Counted from the first letter of the stretch, positions 20,925 through 33,440 are shown. The stretch is 64,000 nucleotides of DNA from Flabesymbios commensalis (GCA_964017125.1 OZ024903.1:81577916-81641915); one strand, 5' to 3'. Program-made: numbers and translations. The notes: a model not told the origin generated them from the sequence alone.

Positions 20925-21166
20925 TTAACCCTTTAAGTCCTCACGATGCATTAAAGCATCATTTTAACAGATTTAATTTTCCAACAACTAATGGTTTTAG
21001 AAGGAAAATTTCCAAGAAACTGGTTTACCAATGCAAGGTAATTTTCTTTAATTTTTTAAACAAAGTCAAATCATCCTCATCCACCACAAGTCGAGAATTG
21101 CGACAGCAATTCGCGGCTTGTAGTGGATGAAGATGACAATGGTAAATTCAGGCTTGAAAGGGTTAA
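20925..21166 (+). mobile_element. TTAA MITE (CACTACAAGCC hairpin type), full copy
   Basis: TTAACCCTTTAAGTCCTCAC at one end and CAGGCTTGAAAGGGTTAA at the other. A strong internal hairpin pairs ATCCACCACAAGTCGAGAAT with its inverse around a GCGACAGC centre. TTAA plus CCCTTT tips point to the piggyBac superfamily. An inverted full copy is at 52,742-52,990. Confidence 0.8.
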
Positions 21167-21169
21167 GGT

Positions 21170-21570
21170 TGTCCTTGATTTAACATGTTAAAAATATATT
21201 TCGGCTTTATCCGCAATGTAAAAACTGCAGTTCTTTTAACACAGTCTGCGAGCTGATCGTTATAAAGTACGCGTATCACCTGTGCAATTTGCACTTAGAA
21301 AAACTTGGACCGAACGTTCACACTTACCCTTTTATCTGCCAAGCAAACATAAGTACGTCAATAGAGATTTTGCTCATTTTTGGGCACATTAAGACTGAAT
21401 TGGCCAGATGAATCAATACAATATGATACGTGTTCCTTGTCTAGATGTGGTTGTATAAAAGAAAAAACACAAAACCATCAATCCGGATACTCAGTTAGAC
21501 TAGACTTAATCAATGCAACCTCTTGAGCCACGTAATTCGGGCCTAGATCTTAGAGCGATTTGAGGTGAGG
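21170..21570. other. No gene recognised
   Basis: No coding frame or repeat family recognised. Confidence 0.4.
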
Positions 21571-21572
21571 TG

Positions 21573-21855
21573 AGAGAGTGAGAGAGTGAGTGAGTGAGTG
21601 AGTGAGTGAGTGAGTGAGTGAGTGAGTGAGTGAGTGAGTGAATGAATGAATAAATGAATGAATAAATGAATGAATGAATGAATGAATGAATGAATGAATG
21701 AATAAATGAATGAATGAATGAATGAATGAATGAATGTATGAATGAATGAATGAATGAATGAATGAATGAATGAATGAATGAATGAATGAATGAATGAATG
21801 AATGAATGAATGAATGAATGAATGAATGAATGAATGAATGAATGAATGAATGAAT
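21573..21855 (+). repeat. Compound (GTGA)n-(ATGA)n microsatellite
   Basis: About 65 bp of GTGA passing directly into about 215 bp of ATGA with rare changes. The switch is a single transition repeated in every unit (G to A), as if one tract seeded the other. Confidence 0.95.
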
Positions 21856-22600
21856 TAACGTTAATTGCTAGATATAATTATTTGCAAATGTAAATTTTAT
21901 TGTGTAGTGTCTAACTAGAAAACATACAATACAACAAGTAAAAAAACCTGGTTCTCAGTTAAGTAGACTGTAATGGCAAAGCAAATTAATTACATGGATA
22001 TTTTTATAATAAAATGTAGCCTACATATCATAATATGCTATCTTATTATTACATTCTAACTACGGTCAATATTAGCAACAACTATTTGACAAGGAATTGC
22101 AACAATTATCTGCATTACATCCGCATGCAGGATTACAGACATGCTGAGAGTTACTACATTTGGAGGCTGATTTGCATTTTGTTCTACACCCACAAGCCAT
22201 TAGCTTGTGACAAGTTGATGGCGCAGCAGGCAGAGTGGACCAGACTAACTCCAGTCCTTGATACGTAACATGACACCTTTAGGACATCTCAAGCAACCCC
22301 ACGTTCTTGAGTTGATGTCAATTTTTCCACCTCTAGTTTTACTTCTATTTAAGATATACCCACTACTTCAGATGGTTTTACAAGATTATATGTGTTGTCA
22401 TTTGATCAAGTCAAAGCTTGATTTGTTTTCTAGTTGCGAAAAACATTTCAACAACAAAAAGTAAACAATTGGTGACAAATAATTGTTTAGAATGTATGCC
22501 ATAAGTTTTTTAAACTTGCTCAATTTTAAAACCAACAACTGTTTTTTTTACAGTACAAGTATTTCGCATTAATAAGTTGACGTTTAGGTGTCGAATTATT
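21856..22600. other. No gene recognised
   Basis: AT-rich sequence without a supported gene. Confidence 0.4.
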
Positions 22601-22713
22601 ATATCTCCCATCTGTACACAGAAGGGGAGACATATAGGTTTACTTCTCACCGCTCATTTTTATGTCACATCAGTTTTGTGTCTGTGCGTTCTGTTCTCTC
22701 CTCCTATCATGCA

Positions 22714-22832
22714 GGCGGTCAAACACGAAACGTTGACCCAATGTCGGGCTATTGTTGGCCTACTGTCTACGACGCTGAGCCAACATTAGCCCAGTATTGG
22801 GTTACCGTGTCGTGTTTGACGCCACTCTGCAT
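22714..22832. mobile_element. Hairpin MITE, CAAACACGA family
   Basis: GGTCAAACACGAAACGTTGA opens, TCGTGTTTGACGCC closes; a GTCTACGACGCTGA centre. Confidence 0.75.
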
Positions 22833-23155
22833 GTGGGCTAGCGTCACAGACGCCGAGCCAACATTAACGCCAACATATTCATGTATGTATCCATTATTAT
22901 GGCTACATTGTCTATATATGATTTTTTTCAGGGGGCCTATGGCAGATGAGCGAAAGCTCAATGGGTCACCCTCTATAAATAAAGAATATTATTATTATTA
23001 TTATATTACCCAGCTTCTGTTCAAAGCCTTGTTCAGGTATTACAGCCAGCATGAAGTATTGACTACGGTTGAATGGATACTAGCCAGCATCGGCGACGCT
23101 GGCCCAACATTTACCAGACATTGGGTCGGTTTCGGCTTGCACAGCCTGACCGCAG

Positions 23156-23264
23156 CCCAGCAAACACGAGGCGTTGAACCAGTGCTGGTTTTAGGCTGGG
23201 CCAGCGTCGCAGACGGTGGGCCAGAATTGGACCAGCATTGGGTCAACGTCTCGTGTTTGCTGGG
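23156..23264. mobile_element. Hairpin MITE, CAAACACGA family (good copy)
   Basis: Tips CCCAGCAAACACGAGGCGTT and AACGTCTCGTGTTTGCTGGG pair over nearly 20 bp; centre GCGTCGCAGACGGTGG. Confidence 0.85.
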
Positions 23265-23756
23265 AGTGCTGACAGGCCACATTTGTGTTTTGCACATCAC
23301 TGGGTGTGAAGATATTAAAACTGTTGCCCAACTGATTGAGCCTAAAGATGATTTAGTTTTTGTAGATCATCTTCTCGGCAGCAAGTCTTGACAAAGCGAG
23401 GTCTAAGGAGTAGCGAACCTTGCGGGGGAAGATGCTGTAGGTATAAAATACGGGTTCCACCACATCAAATTACATAGTCTCTACCTGTCTACTGTCCAGA
23501 GGAGCTATTTAGTAACATTAATTACAAAAGCCATTGACTGAACATCAAATAGCTATCAACCTTTATGGTTACGCTGCTGAAGGGGAGACATATCCAGACT
23601 CTTCTAGTTATGTCTCCCCTCTGAAGAGGTGGGGACATGTTGGTTTACCTTTGTCCGCTCAGTTTGTCCGCTCAGTTTGTGTCTGTGTGTCTCTTCATCT
23701 GTATGTCTCATTTATTTCATTTCTGACATATTGTCCAGCGCTTTCTATCGTGCAGG

Positions 23757-23863
23757 CGGTCAAACACAGACGTTGGCCTAATGCTGGGCTAATGTTGGCC
23801 AACCGTCTACGACGCTGACCCAACATTACCCCAGTATTGGGTAATCGTGTCGTGTTTGGTGCC
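23757..23863. mobile_element. Hairpin MITE, CAAACACGA family
   Basis: GGTCAAACACAGACGTTGG to TCGTGTCGTGTTTGGTGCC around CGTCTACGACGCTG. Confidence 0.75.
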
Positions 23864-24049
23864 ACGCTGAATGTCACAGACGGCGGGCCAAAAAGAAACC
23901 CAGCTTGGTTCAAACCATCGTGCTGGTACCGCCAGCATGAAATACTGAGTTGGGCTGAATGGATACTGCCCATCACCGGCGACGCTGGCCCAACATTTAA
24001 CAGACATCAGATCGGTGTCGGCTTGTACTCTGTGGACACACCACTGCCA

Positions 24050-24225
24050 ACAGAAAGCACTGTCCAGTGTTGAATGTTTAATGGCCAGAGCTGGCGACGG
24101 TGGACCAGCGTTGAAAGGACATTGGGTTGACGTGTCGTGTTTACTGGGCATAATGTGGTAGGCCACTTGGACGATGATACGGGTCCACCGTCTTCGACGC
24201 TGAATGACCCGTGTTTGCTGGATAT
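24050..24225. mobile_element. Degraded hairpin MITEs, CAAACACGA family
   Basis: Two overlapping remnants: GGCGACGGTGGACCAGCGTT followed by GACGTGTCGTGTTTACTGGG, then CCACCGTCTTCGACGCTGAA and CGTGTTTGCTGG. Confidence 0.5.
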
Positions 24226-24349
24226 TAGCTATCAACCTTTAAGCTGCTGGAGTGGAGACATCTCCAGTTTTTTGTATTTAGTATTTAATATTATATGGTG
24301 ACGTATATTATTTCAACTGTGTTTCAGATTGTGTTTCCTGATATACTCA

Positions 24350-25950
24350 AGATAAAAAATGTCATTATTTATAAATGTTTTCACAACTTATATTTGTTCA
24401 AAATGTTTTATTGAATACTTCCATCAAGTCTATCTTTGTTGGTTTTGATGTTTTGGAAATTGTGTCAAAACATAAATAGTATGATGACAAACAACACCTA
24501 TTTAGATCGCTGCGGTAAGAGCATTTGGCCTTTGCTGACCCTTTGTAAATGGCCAAATGATATACGTGTTTGTCTGTTCAGGTATTGCACATTATGAACT
24601 GTACGTTTTGATATCAAAAGAATTAAATTTAATTGATTCTTGACACATATATTGTCAATGATGTTATCACATTTTATGATCGAAACTATGTAATTTTACA
24701 TTACCCCAGAAGGAATAAGACGGAGTAAAAAATTTAATTTTGCAAGCTACGTGAGATCGTTCCGAAATATCTATGTTCTATTTCATACAGTTAAATTTGG
24801 TCACCTTTGTTTTCAATGAAATTATATCACTGTAAAAATAGTATGATGAAAAAAACCACATGTTTATATGTTTCCCGGATGAGGTTTTGGCCTTTGCTTA
24901 TTTCTGTAATTAGGCAATTGCTACACATTATTGTTCTCTTCTGATATTTCCCATCATAAACTGGACGTTTTAATAAATAAATAATGATATGTTATTGCGT
25001 ATTGGCGAATATATTGCCAATGATGACATAACATTATATTCTTCAGACTATGCAATATTATATCCAGCAGAAGGAGTGAAACATTATTTTTCAATCGATT
25101 TAACTATAGAGGCTATATGCGATTGTTCTGCAAAAAATATTTGTTTATCCCATTATTTCAAACCTCTTTAAAGCATTGATTCTGGTAAAATTATGTCAAT
25201 AAAAAATAACATGAGGAAACAACCCACCTGTTTATATCATTGTGGCATGTGGCTTTAACCTTGATTACCCTTTATAATTAAATATTTGTTACCTGTTTGT
25301 TTTCTAAAGGGCTGTTCATATTTAAAAATAATTAATTTTTGGTGGAAAAGAGTTCGCTTTGATTTAGAGTTGTCAATGTCCTGGTGTAAATATTTATGCT
25401 AAATTCGCTGCAGACTATTCCATTTGATATAACTCAAATATAAAAAAGTAGATTCAAAACATGAATTATACATTAATTCAACTTTAGACACAACCTGCTT
25501 TTGTCTAGAAGCCCTATGTCGTCATATTTAAATCAAGCATAGTTAATTATGTTGCTGAACAAATTATATCGAAGTCAAGACAATGCGATGACAGGAACAA
25601 CTAACAAATAACCCTACAATAAATATTATCACCAACATTTGACTGTGCGTTTTAGCTGAGCTTATTTTAGATACTATCATTTTGTCAATTCAAAACTTGG
25701 TTTATTTTACTGCAAAACATATGACATTAAAATGGGCCTATATATAATATGATGCCAAAAACATGTGCTAATATGTTTCATGAGATTCTGACCTTCATTG
25801 ACCCCCACGACTTACTATTTAATATAATGTTTTTCCACATAAAAATAAACCATTAAAAACCTTGAACTTTGTTGAAATTAATATAATATTCACAAAGATA
25901 ATGCCAATTATGTACCATGCTCCAATTTATGCTTTAGGCAGTGCCTTAAT
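24350..25950 (+). repeat. Old ~365-bp tandem repeat, four to five units
   Basis: A landmark like AGTATGATGACAAACAACAC recurs at about 24,478, 24,839, 25,207 and 25,747, with a weaker match near 25,579. It is followed each time by a TTGGCCTTTGCTGACC-like block. Units are so diverged that only landmarks align; the first three are 361-368 bp apart. Frames inside are not convincing. Confidence 0.6.
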
Positions 25951-26325
25951 TATACCATAAAACCCCCCACCTTAAAATGCCAAATAAATATTTTTGATAT
26001 CACAATTTGATTGTACATACTACCTGGGGTTCTTCTAGAAATATCATATTATCATCTTATCTAGATAAACTTGCTTATTTTTGTGTTGAACGAAATCAAA
26101 ATGGCAAATTTGTGTTCCTCGACTACTAAAACCACACCAAAATAAATTACTTTGAACTTGCCTATGCATTCATGTTCTTAACTATATTAGATTAATTTCT
26201 TGTAAATCTTCATATAACGTCTTTCCCATCTTTGAATAGTCTGACAACATGGAGAATCAGTAATATTATGCACAAAATACACAGTTTTTGAAACAAAACA
26301 CGCCATAAAATATAATGAAATTAAA
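25951..26325. other. No gene recognised
   Basis: AT-rich DNA with no supported feature. Confidence 0.4.
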
Positions 26326-26329
26326 ACGG

Positions 26330-27935
26330 AAGTACAAATCAACGAAAGTGCGAAACTGCGAAATAACGAAAGAAGTGCGAAACAACGAAAGTGTGAAAAA
26401 ACGATAGTACGAAACAACGAATGTACGAAACAACGAAACTGTGAAACAACAAAACTGCGAAACAACGACAGTACGGAGCAACGAACGTACGAAACAACGA
26501 AAGTACAAAAGTACGAGACAACGAAAGTACGAAACAACGAAAGTGCGAAACAACGAAAGTACAAAACAACGAAAGTGCGAAACAACGAAACAACAAATGT
26601 ACGAAACAACGACAGTACAAAACAACGAAACAACGAAAGTACGAAACAACTAAGTCGCTAAACTGCGAAACAACGAAAGTACGAAACACGAAAGTACGAA
26701 ACAACGAAACTGTGAAACAACGAAACTGTGAAACAATCACATTACGAAACTGCGAAAGTAGGAAACAACAAAAGTGCAAAACTTCGAAACAACGTAAGTG
26801 CGAAGCAGTAATAGTGCGAAACAACGAAAGTACGAAACAACGAAAGTACAAAACCGCAAAACAACGAAAGTACTAAGCACACGAAAGTACGAAACAACGA
26901 AACTGTGAAACAACGAAACTGCGAAACAATCACAGTAAGAAACAACGAAAGGAGGAAACAACGAAAGTGCAAATCTTCGAAACAACGAAAGTGCGAAACA
27001 ATGAAAGTGCGAAACAACGAAAGTACGAAACAACGAAAGTGCGAAACAACGAAAGTGCAAAACAACGAAAGTACGAAAATGCGAAATTACGAAACTGCGA
27101 AAGTACGAAACAACGAAAGTACGAAACAACGAAAGAAAGAAACAACGGAAGTACGAAACAACAAAGTACGAAACTGCGACACTACGACAGTACCAAATAA
27201 CGAAAGTACGAAACAACGAACGTACGAAACAACAAAACAACGAACCAACGAAAGTGCGAAACAACAAAAGCGGGAAACTGCGAAACAATGAACGTATTAA
27301 ACAACAAAAGAACGAAACAACCAAAGTTGAAACAACGAAAGTGTGAAACAACGAAAGTGCGAAACCGCGAAACGACGAAAGTGCGAAACAACAAAAGTAC
27401 GAAACAACGAAACTGTGAAACAACAAAACTGCGAAACAACGACAGTACGAAAAAAAAGTACGAACAATGAAAGTGCGAAACTCTGAGACAACGACGAAAC
27501 AACAAAAGTGCGAAACAACGAACGTACGAAACAACGAAAGTGTGAAACAATGAAAGTGCGGAAAAACGAAAGTATGAAACTGCTAAAGTGCGAAACTGCG
27601 AAAGTACAAAACAGCGGAAGTACGAAACAACGAAAGTAAGAAACAACGAAAGTATAAAACAACAAACGCTCGAAACTACGAAAGTATGAAAGAACGAAGG
27701 TACACAACAACGAAAGAACGAAAGAACGAAACAACGAAAGTACGAAACAACGACAGTTCAAGACGACGAGACAACGAAAGTACGAAACAACGAAAGCGCG
27801 AAACTGCGAAACAACGACAGTACAAAACAACAAAAGAACTAAACAATGAAAGGGCGAAACTGCAAATCTATGAAAGTACGAAATAAGGAAAGTACGAAAC
27901 AACAAAAGTACGAAACAACGAAAGTGCGATATATC
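26330..27935 (+). repeat. 1.6-kb 8-bp satellite array without inverted ends
   Basis: About 200 units, mostly alternating CGAAACAA with CGAAAGTA or CGAAAGTG, with CGAAACTG and TGAAACAA as minor words. The strand is almost free of T, and one CpG falls per unit where the unit is intact. Unlike the other arrays it runs in one direction only and lacks the ACACCATA ends of the foldback family. All six frames stay open for long stretches; none is a gene. Confidence 0.95.
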
Positions 27936-28412
27936 ATTGTGTTCTGACACACAATGTTTTATTCTGAACTTAGAAATGTCTTAATAGTACACAATTGGGG
28001 AATCAATATTTGCTCACGTTTTTAACTCTTATTTGGTCCTAGAGCGAGGGTGCCAATAAGCGATATACTGTGCAACGTATTGTGCTTCAATATGCTTAAA
28101 CACATATTCAACATTTGATATGCATCACAACATGTCCAAAAACGAGAAATAGTATATGCATAAGAGAGCTGCGAAAAATTCAATACAAGGTTTAGTCCAA
28201 TTGATCCATCGATGAGATGCTGAGATTGTTTGTATAATCCATTATTCAAGGTCAACGTTAATGCACCTTACTATCCAAGCTGCCCATTAAATAAAGGGAA
28301 GGGAACATAAGAAGCGTGTGCCAATTGATTCTAGTCTCTTCCTATTGTGCAAGATTTAGTCAGACAAAGACACATTGTTAATGTTATTATTGTAGAATTG
28401 TTTGGAGAGCAG
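27936..28412. other. No gene recognised
   Basis: No supported feature. Confidence 0.4.
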
Positions 28413-28495
28413 TGAATCCGAAAAAACGCGAGACGCTTATCCAATGATGGGTTAATGTTGGGTCAACGTCTCAAAACACCAGAGCAGGGTGTTTG
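28413..28495. mobile_element. Hairpin MITE fragment, CAAACACGA family
   Basis: CGCGAGACGCTTATCCAATG and TTGGGTCAACGTCTC remain of the two arms; the centre is lost. Confidence 0.5.
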
Positions 28496-28796
28496 TCATT
28501 GAAGAATTAGTTGTGAATTGCATGTTAATTTTTGACACCTATGTTCAATTTGATTCTGAACAAAATAAAAAAGGGTGTCATTTTATTCTGAAGTTCTAAA
28601 GGTCATTTCCGAGGTCTTAATGTTCATGCATGACCCTAAGAACACATGGGGATTTTTTAAAACGTTTTTATTTTAAGGTAATGTAGTTGTGTAATAAAGC
28701 AATATATAGGAAATTTTCGCGAAATAGTCAAAATTTAAAATTACCAAGTATTTTGAAGCTTTAAAGGTCATTTCCGGTCTCTTGAAGGTCATAACC

Positions 28797-29495
28797 CTAT
28801 AAACACACACATTAGTCTCAGAGCTAGGTTTTTTTATTTGTGTTCAAAGGTCCATACGATCCAAGAGTTCCACCTATGGTGAAATTTTCTCAGGAATCCG
28901 AATCTGCGCGTCTTACAAAAATCATCCTTTCCAAAAGTACAGTAAAAACCCTTTAAACACTAGTACCGTCAAAATCGCAAACCGCAATTTGAAATATTGC
29001 GTATGAAGTGATTGTTTGCTAAAACTGTGGTATTTTTTTTAAAATAATTTTTAAATCGTTTATTATCACTCACATATGGCCCAGGCTTTCACATGGATGT
29101 AAAATATTTTGTGTCTAATCAATGACAAATGCACAATATAGCTTTAAGTTGGTATTTTAACACGTAATTTTACCCATTTTTCGTACTTTTTCAGTAAATA
29201 GACAAAATACTTTTCTCTCAGCCGATTTTTGTACAGTATAAATGTTTAGTTTTGATTCAAACATGTTCTAGAACTATTCTTGACTTACAATTAACCCATT
29301 TGGAATACAAATAATGAGTTATGTGAACATATTACTCGCTTTTTTGGCTAGACGTAAAATTAGCTCGCTTTTTTTCAGGCTCGGGAAAACTGACCATATC
29401 TCACATTATTACCCATTGAGTAGTCAAATTTCGAGCTATATCAATATATTTGATAACAATAGAAAGCTACTGGCACAGGCCTTCACATGGATGTA
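28797..29495 (+). mobile_element. Single arm of the ~387-bp-unit foldback family
   Basis: From TTAGTCTCAGAGCTAGG through CAAGAGTTCCACCTATGGTG, ACCGTCAAAATCGCAAACCG and CATGTTCTAGAACTATT this matches the left arm at 45,200-45,890. It stops after TTCACATGGATGTAG, with neither the minisatellite loop nor a second arm. Confidence 0.75.
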
Positions 29496-29499
29496 GTTA

Positions 29500-31030
29500 A
29501 CATTAAATTCTACCAATTTCACTATAAATATGAAAATATAACGAGGTTTTATTGTTTTCTGGTTTGTGTGACATTTGACCCCATGTTGCGTTTTGTTTTC
29601 TTTTATGACATTTTTGGGCAATGTGATGTAGTATTAATAATCTGCAATACATATTTTTATCGATTTTTGTGATCTTCAACCCCATATTAAAATCAACACT
29701 GATGATCAGTCGGAAATCTTTTTTTATCGCCAGAAATGTTATTATTTATCGTAATCGAATTTGGAAGTGAAACCTAATGAGTCTTGACAATCCTATTAAA
29801 TTCTAGCTCTTAGATGTAGTTTAAACATTGGCTAACATTGAAAATATTATTTTGGAGATCATTGCTAAAAAAATAATGCATTATACATCACTTTGAGATT
29901 AGTTGTGTGCTGTTTGGACCAGGTTGACGTGAGTAAACAATAAATGATATCATGTCATTATGACTGAAATGAAAAATGATGGCAGCCATTTTAAAATTTC
30001 AAATTAAACATCGTCAGCACAGCCGAATCACGTGTCCACATTTCTTAAATTGATACCCATGCCGTAAGCATCTTTTGTGCCAAATCTGTTGCTTTTGTGA
30101 CAATTTGAACAATTATGTCATTAATCGCCCCGCTATTAGCTCTTGCAGTATACCGACGAAATTTATTGGGCCCGTCAATTGAAATCGCCCTATATACAAA
30201 TGCTTTTTTCGATCACTTTAACCAAATGTTTTATTTTAGTCTTTTTACAATATTAAGTTGTTCTAGGGACCTTGTTGAAAAGCTTGGAAGCAACAAAAAA
30301 TGGAAGGGCTACATGCAATGCAACCTATTAAACGCCATTAACATGTTCTTGCTGATAACTACGATTTTGAAATGCTGAGAAAAATCTAAGCTCTACGACC
30401 ATTAGGAAGCATTTTTCTCAGAAACAGATTCCACTATACAAAAAACTGTCAAGTGCGTTTGCCAGTCAATAATACTAAATACTATTTATGTTAAGTACAC
30501 ATAACATGTAGCAAATCGTACCGGTAAGCATACTTAACATGTTCTTGCAAATAATACAATCACAAAACAGAAATGGTATGCATCCTTGACGCGATTTTAC
30601 AAATATCAATAGTAAATTTTAAATGTGCAAAAGTATTTAGATAAATGGTTGTGAAGTCACTGTTTTACAGATATCTAATCGATATTCATGATTTTTGGGT
30701 AAATTCGCCTAAAGCAATAATTTGGTAATGTCATTTAACTTAAAAAATTGTGATATTCAACTTGAACACTATTTGCAAATACTAGTTGACAAACTTTGAA
30801 AATTTGCGCGAGGCATGCTGGGAGTCTTAGATATGATTACTGAAATTACCTTACCAATATTATTGATAAACAAACTTGTTTTATTCAGAAGCTATAATGG
30901 AAAAATATTGAACTTAAATAATCATCCAACTGCAAAATGGGCAGGTGTGGGTCGGTCAAGTGTAGGCCAACAGTAGTTTATTGAGTACAGATTGACGGCA
31001 TTAATATCAGCGATTGAACTGTTTACAAGA
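29500..31030. other. No gene recognised
   Basis: AT-rich DNA. A frame of 87 codons at 30,115-30,378 shows no family signature. One GATGGCAGCCATTTTAAAAT block lies at about 29,980. Confidence 0.4.
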
Positions 31031-31034
31031 TACT

Positions 31035-31112
31035 ACTCAAACGAGACATTGATCCAATGATGTTTTAACATTAAACCAACATTTGGTGAGTGTGCCGTGT
31101 TTGCTGGGAAAG
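31035..31112. mobile_element. Hairpin MITE fragment, CAAACACGA family
   Basis: CAAACGAGACATTGATCCAA to GCCGTGTTTGCTGGG, centre shortened. Confidence 0.55.
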
Positions 31113-31541
31113 CCCTCACTGTCAATACGCGTGAGCGTCAACTGTTTTTAGACCCCCATGGTAACACAACCATTTATGTTTCAACACAAATCCCACATGA
31201 GGGAATTGGTTAATTATTTACTCATATATATCGTTCAAGTATATAGACTTTATATGATTTGGGAATTTGCTCTTAATGCGGCGATGCGGGTATGAAACGC
31301 ATATAGTATTATTATCTTGGCTGATAACTGGATGTGGGGTCAGATATATCATTGTGGAATGTCCAGGGGCAACGGCTGCATTCTGGGGACCCCATGTCCC
31401 GTGTATTTTTACAGTTGACTATACCTTTAAACTTTGCAGTCCTTTTCCTCAAAACTATAAAACATGCATTTAAAAGGAGCCATTTAATTGTATCGCAGTT
31501 TTTTAAGGTTGGTTCTTGGATTGACTGGACTACATTGTGAC

Positions 31542-31645
31542 AGAACGTGTAATCAGTGTTGGCTTAACGTTGGTCCACCGTCTACGACGCTGGTCCAACA
31601 TTGAACCAACATTGATTCAACGTCTTGCATCCGCTGGGTGGAGTC
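31542..31645. mobile_element. Hairpin MITE, CAAACACGA family
   Basis: Contains the conserved centre CCACCGTCTACGACGCTGGT, flanked by GTTGGCTTAACGTTGG and a GATTCAACGTCTTGC arm ending in GCTGGG. Confidence 0.65.
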
Positions 31646-31739
31646 TCACACCGGCCTCGGGCAACAAAGGACGTATTTCCGACTGATTCAGGTCTTACAG
31701 CAGACACTGTTGACACCTCAGATCACTTCCTTACATAAC

Positions 31740-31985
31740 TTAACCCTTTAACCGCCAAATTATTCAATCTGAATTTTCAACCACTTGAAGTTGTGTCTCG
31801 CTGACGCGATCCACAACTTCAAGTGAGGGGAAATTATTCAGATTTGACAAAATGGAGGTCAACTGTGTTCAAATTTTGTTGATTGATGTCACATTTTATC
31901 TTTAACATGTTTAAAACATGGTGATTAATGTGCCAATAAAAAGTGAAAAACCGAATATATGCGACACCGGCGGTTAAAGGGTTAA
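31740..31985. mobile_element. TTAA MITE with 17-bp perfect TIRs
   Basis: TTAACCCTTTAACCGCC and GGCGGTTAAAGGGTTAA are exact inverses. An internal hairpin pairs CCACTTGAAGTTGTG with CACAACTTCAAGTG. Piggybac-like by target site and tip; no coding. Confidence 0.85.
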
Positions 31986-32094
31986 ACACACCTGTCACGC
32001 CAGTCTATTTTTAAAACTTGACACTGGATTCGCGTCTACTGATGATATTGTTCACAATTAATTTACTGACCATGTTTACCACCATATAGCGACC

Positions 32095-32196
32095 TTACCC
32101 TTTAACCGCCGGTGTCGCATATATTCGGGTTTTCATTTTTTATTAGCACATTAAGTACCACATATTAAATATGTTAAAGATAAAATTTTGACGGCC
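32095..32196. mobile_element. Inverted partial copy of the preceding TTAA MITE
   Basis: TTACCCTTTAACCGCCGGTG then ATTAGCACATTAAGTACC match the right end of the 31,740 copy in reverse. The rest is missing. Confidence 0.7.
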
Positions 32197-32745
32197 ATCT
32201 CGGCGGCCATCTTGAATTTTAAAAAATGTTCTTGGGTAATCTCAATTTATCAGCTGTCTGTTTTATGTTCAACATGTTCAAGTGACTTATTGAGTATCAT
32301 AATCAAGTTTAGAAAAAAATGATATCAATCAAGTCAAGGTTCAGCCTGAAAATCAACTTTGGCTACCTGACTACCTTCAAATTTTCCTTGTGTCAATACT
32401 GTCTAATTTGGCAGAGAAAAATGGTCCAATTACACACTGATGTTGTATTTTAATCAATGGCCAATATCCATTGATTACATCTGATAACGCCCAATCTAAG
32501 TAAACATGGTGAAATGGGGTTGTATTTCACAGGGTTGTTATCCCTAGGTCATGGCAATGTCATCTCAAGGTCACGGTAAGGTCAAATCAGCTTAAAACAG
32601 CTGAACATAGATTGTTTTTGCTGCTTTTTCTACAATTATGTTCACTTTAGATATCTACGATGGCTTGAAACATATCTAGACCCTAACACGGATTTATACC
32701 AAAACACTTTCAGCCCATGGTCTATATACAATAACACGCTATTAC
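32197..32745. other. No gene recognised
   Basis: Begins with GGCGGCCATCTTGAATTTT; otherwise no named feature. Confidence 0.4.
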
Positions 32746-32749
32746 AGCA

Positions 32750-32870
32750 AACATGATACATTGAACCACTGTTGTCTTGAAGTTGGGCCAGCATCGCAGT
32801 TGATACGTTGATCAAATGCTGCCTTGATACTGACCCCCCGTTTGCCCAGCATTAATCCAACATTGGATAC
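32750..32870. mobile_element. Degraded hairpin MITE, CAAACACGA family
   Basis: CAGCAAACATGATACATTGA and GGGCCAGCATCGCAGTTG remain; the second arm is unclear. Confidence 0.45.
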
Positions 32871-33440
32871 ACCTGTAGTTTTTTTTGGTTTCGCCTAAAC
32901 TGGTATAGAAGTGTAGACAATTTAAAAGTAAACTGATACTGTAATTTAGTTTTAAACGGCATAATACTGTACATCCATAGGAATATAGTTTCACATCCGC
33001 CGTGGTAGATGGTTCTCACTAATTTCCCGGGCCATTCTCATCTTATTTTTATGAAATGTTGGGCGCAAGTATGTTTTTCCACCTGCGACCAATGTTAGAG
33101 TGCTGTGACATGACGATATCAGCCAATTTGTTTAAATTAGGGAGTAGACTACTATTTTGTGCACTACTGCGCCTATTATTTGGTGGCCCGGCGAATACAT
33201 AGAACGTTTTACAAGTATTTCAGAAATAATACAAATTAGCATGTTACTATAATTCTAAGATTAATACTGAATGAAGTCATGTTGATGGGTTTCCCGGAAG
33301 GAATAGAAAATATCGCTTGCTACAATTTGTTGAAAATTATCTGGGAAATATTGGAAAATCATTTACCATGGCTAATGTGGGTCGTACCGCAACAGGATGC
33401 GTGTATCTGACATGCTGGATAGAAGCCTGAGTGGAACAGG
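32871..33440. other. No gene recognised
   Basis: No supported gene or repeat. Confidence 0.4.

Larger units (their letters stand above)
22605..24265 (+). mobile_element. Compound element: two tandem diverged copies rich in hairpin MITEs
   Basis: Two units start with AGGGGAGACATAT (22,622 and 23,580) and share GCAGGCGGTCAAACAC (22,711 and 23,752), 1,041 bp apart. Each holds several CAAACACGA-type hairpins and the GATACTGSCCAGCACCGGCG-like block. The part from about 22,755 to 23,560 is repeated again at 42,906-43,560. The long frame here (267 codons) is chance reading of these repeats. A TTATTA tract at 22,985 follows an ATAAATAAAG, perhaps the tail of a retroposon. Confidence 0.65.

Noticed and set aside
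22588-23391. 267-codon frame
   Set aside because: Runs through several hairpin MITEs and a TTA tract; no domain.
26339-27950. Many long frames in the 8-bp satellite (up to 265 codons)
   Set aside because: The repeat words contain no stop codons in most frames; the peptides simply cycle every eight residues.
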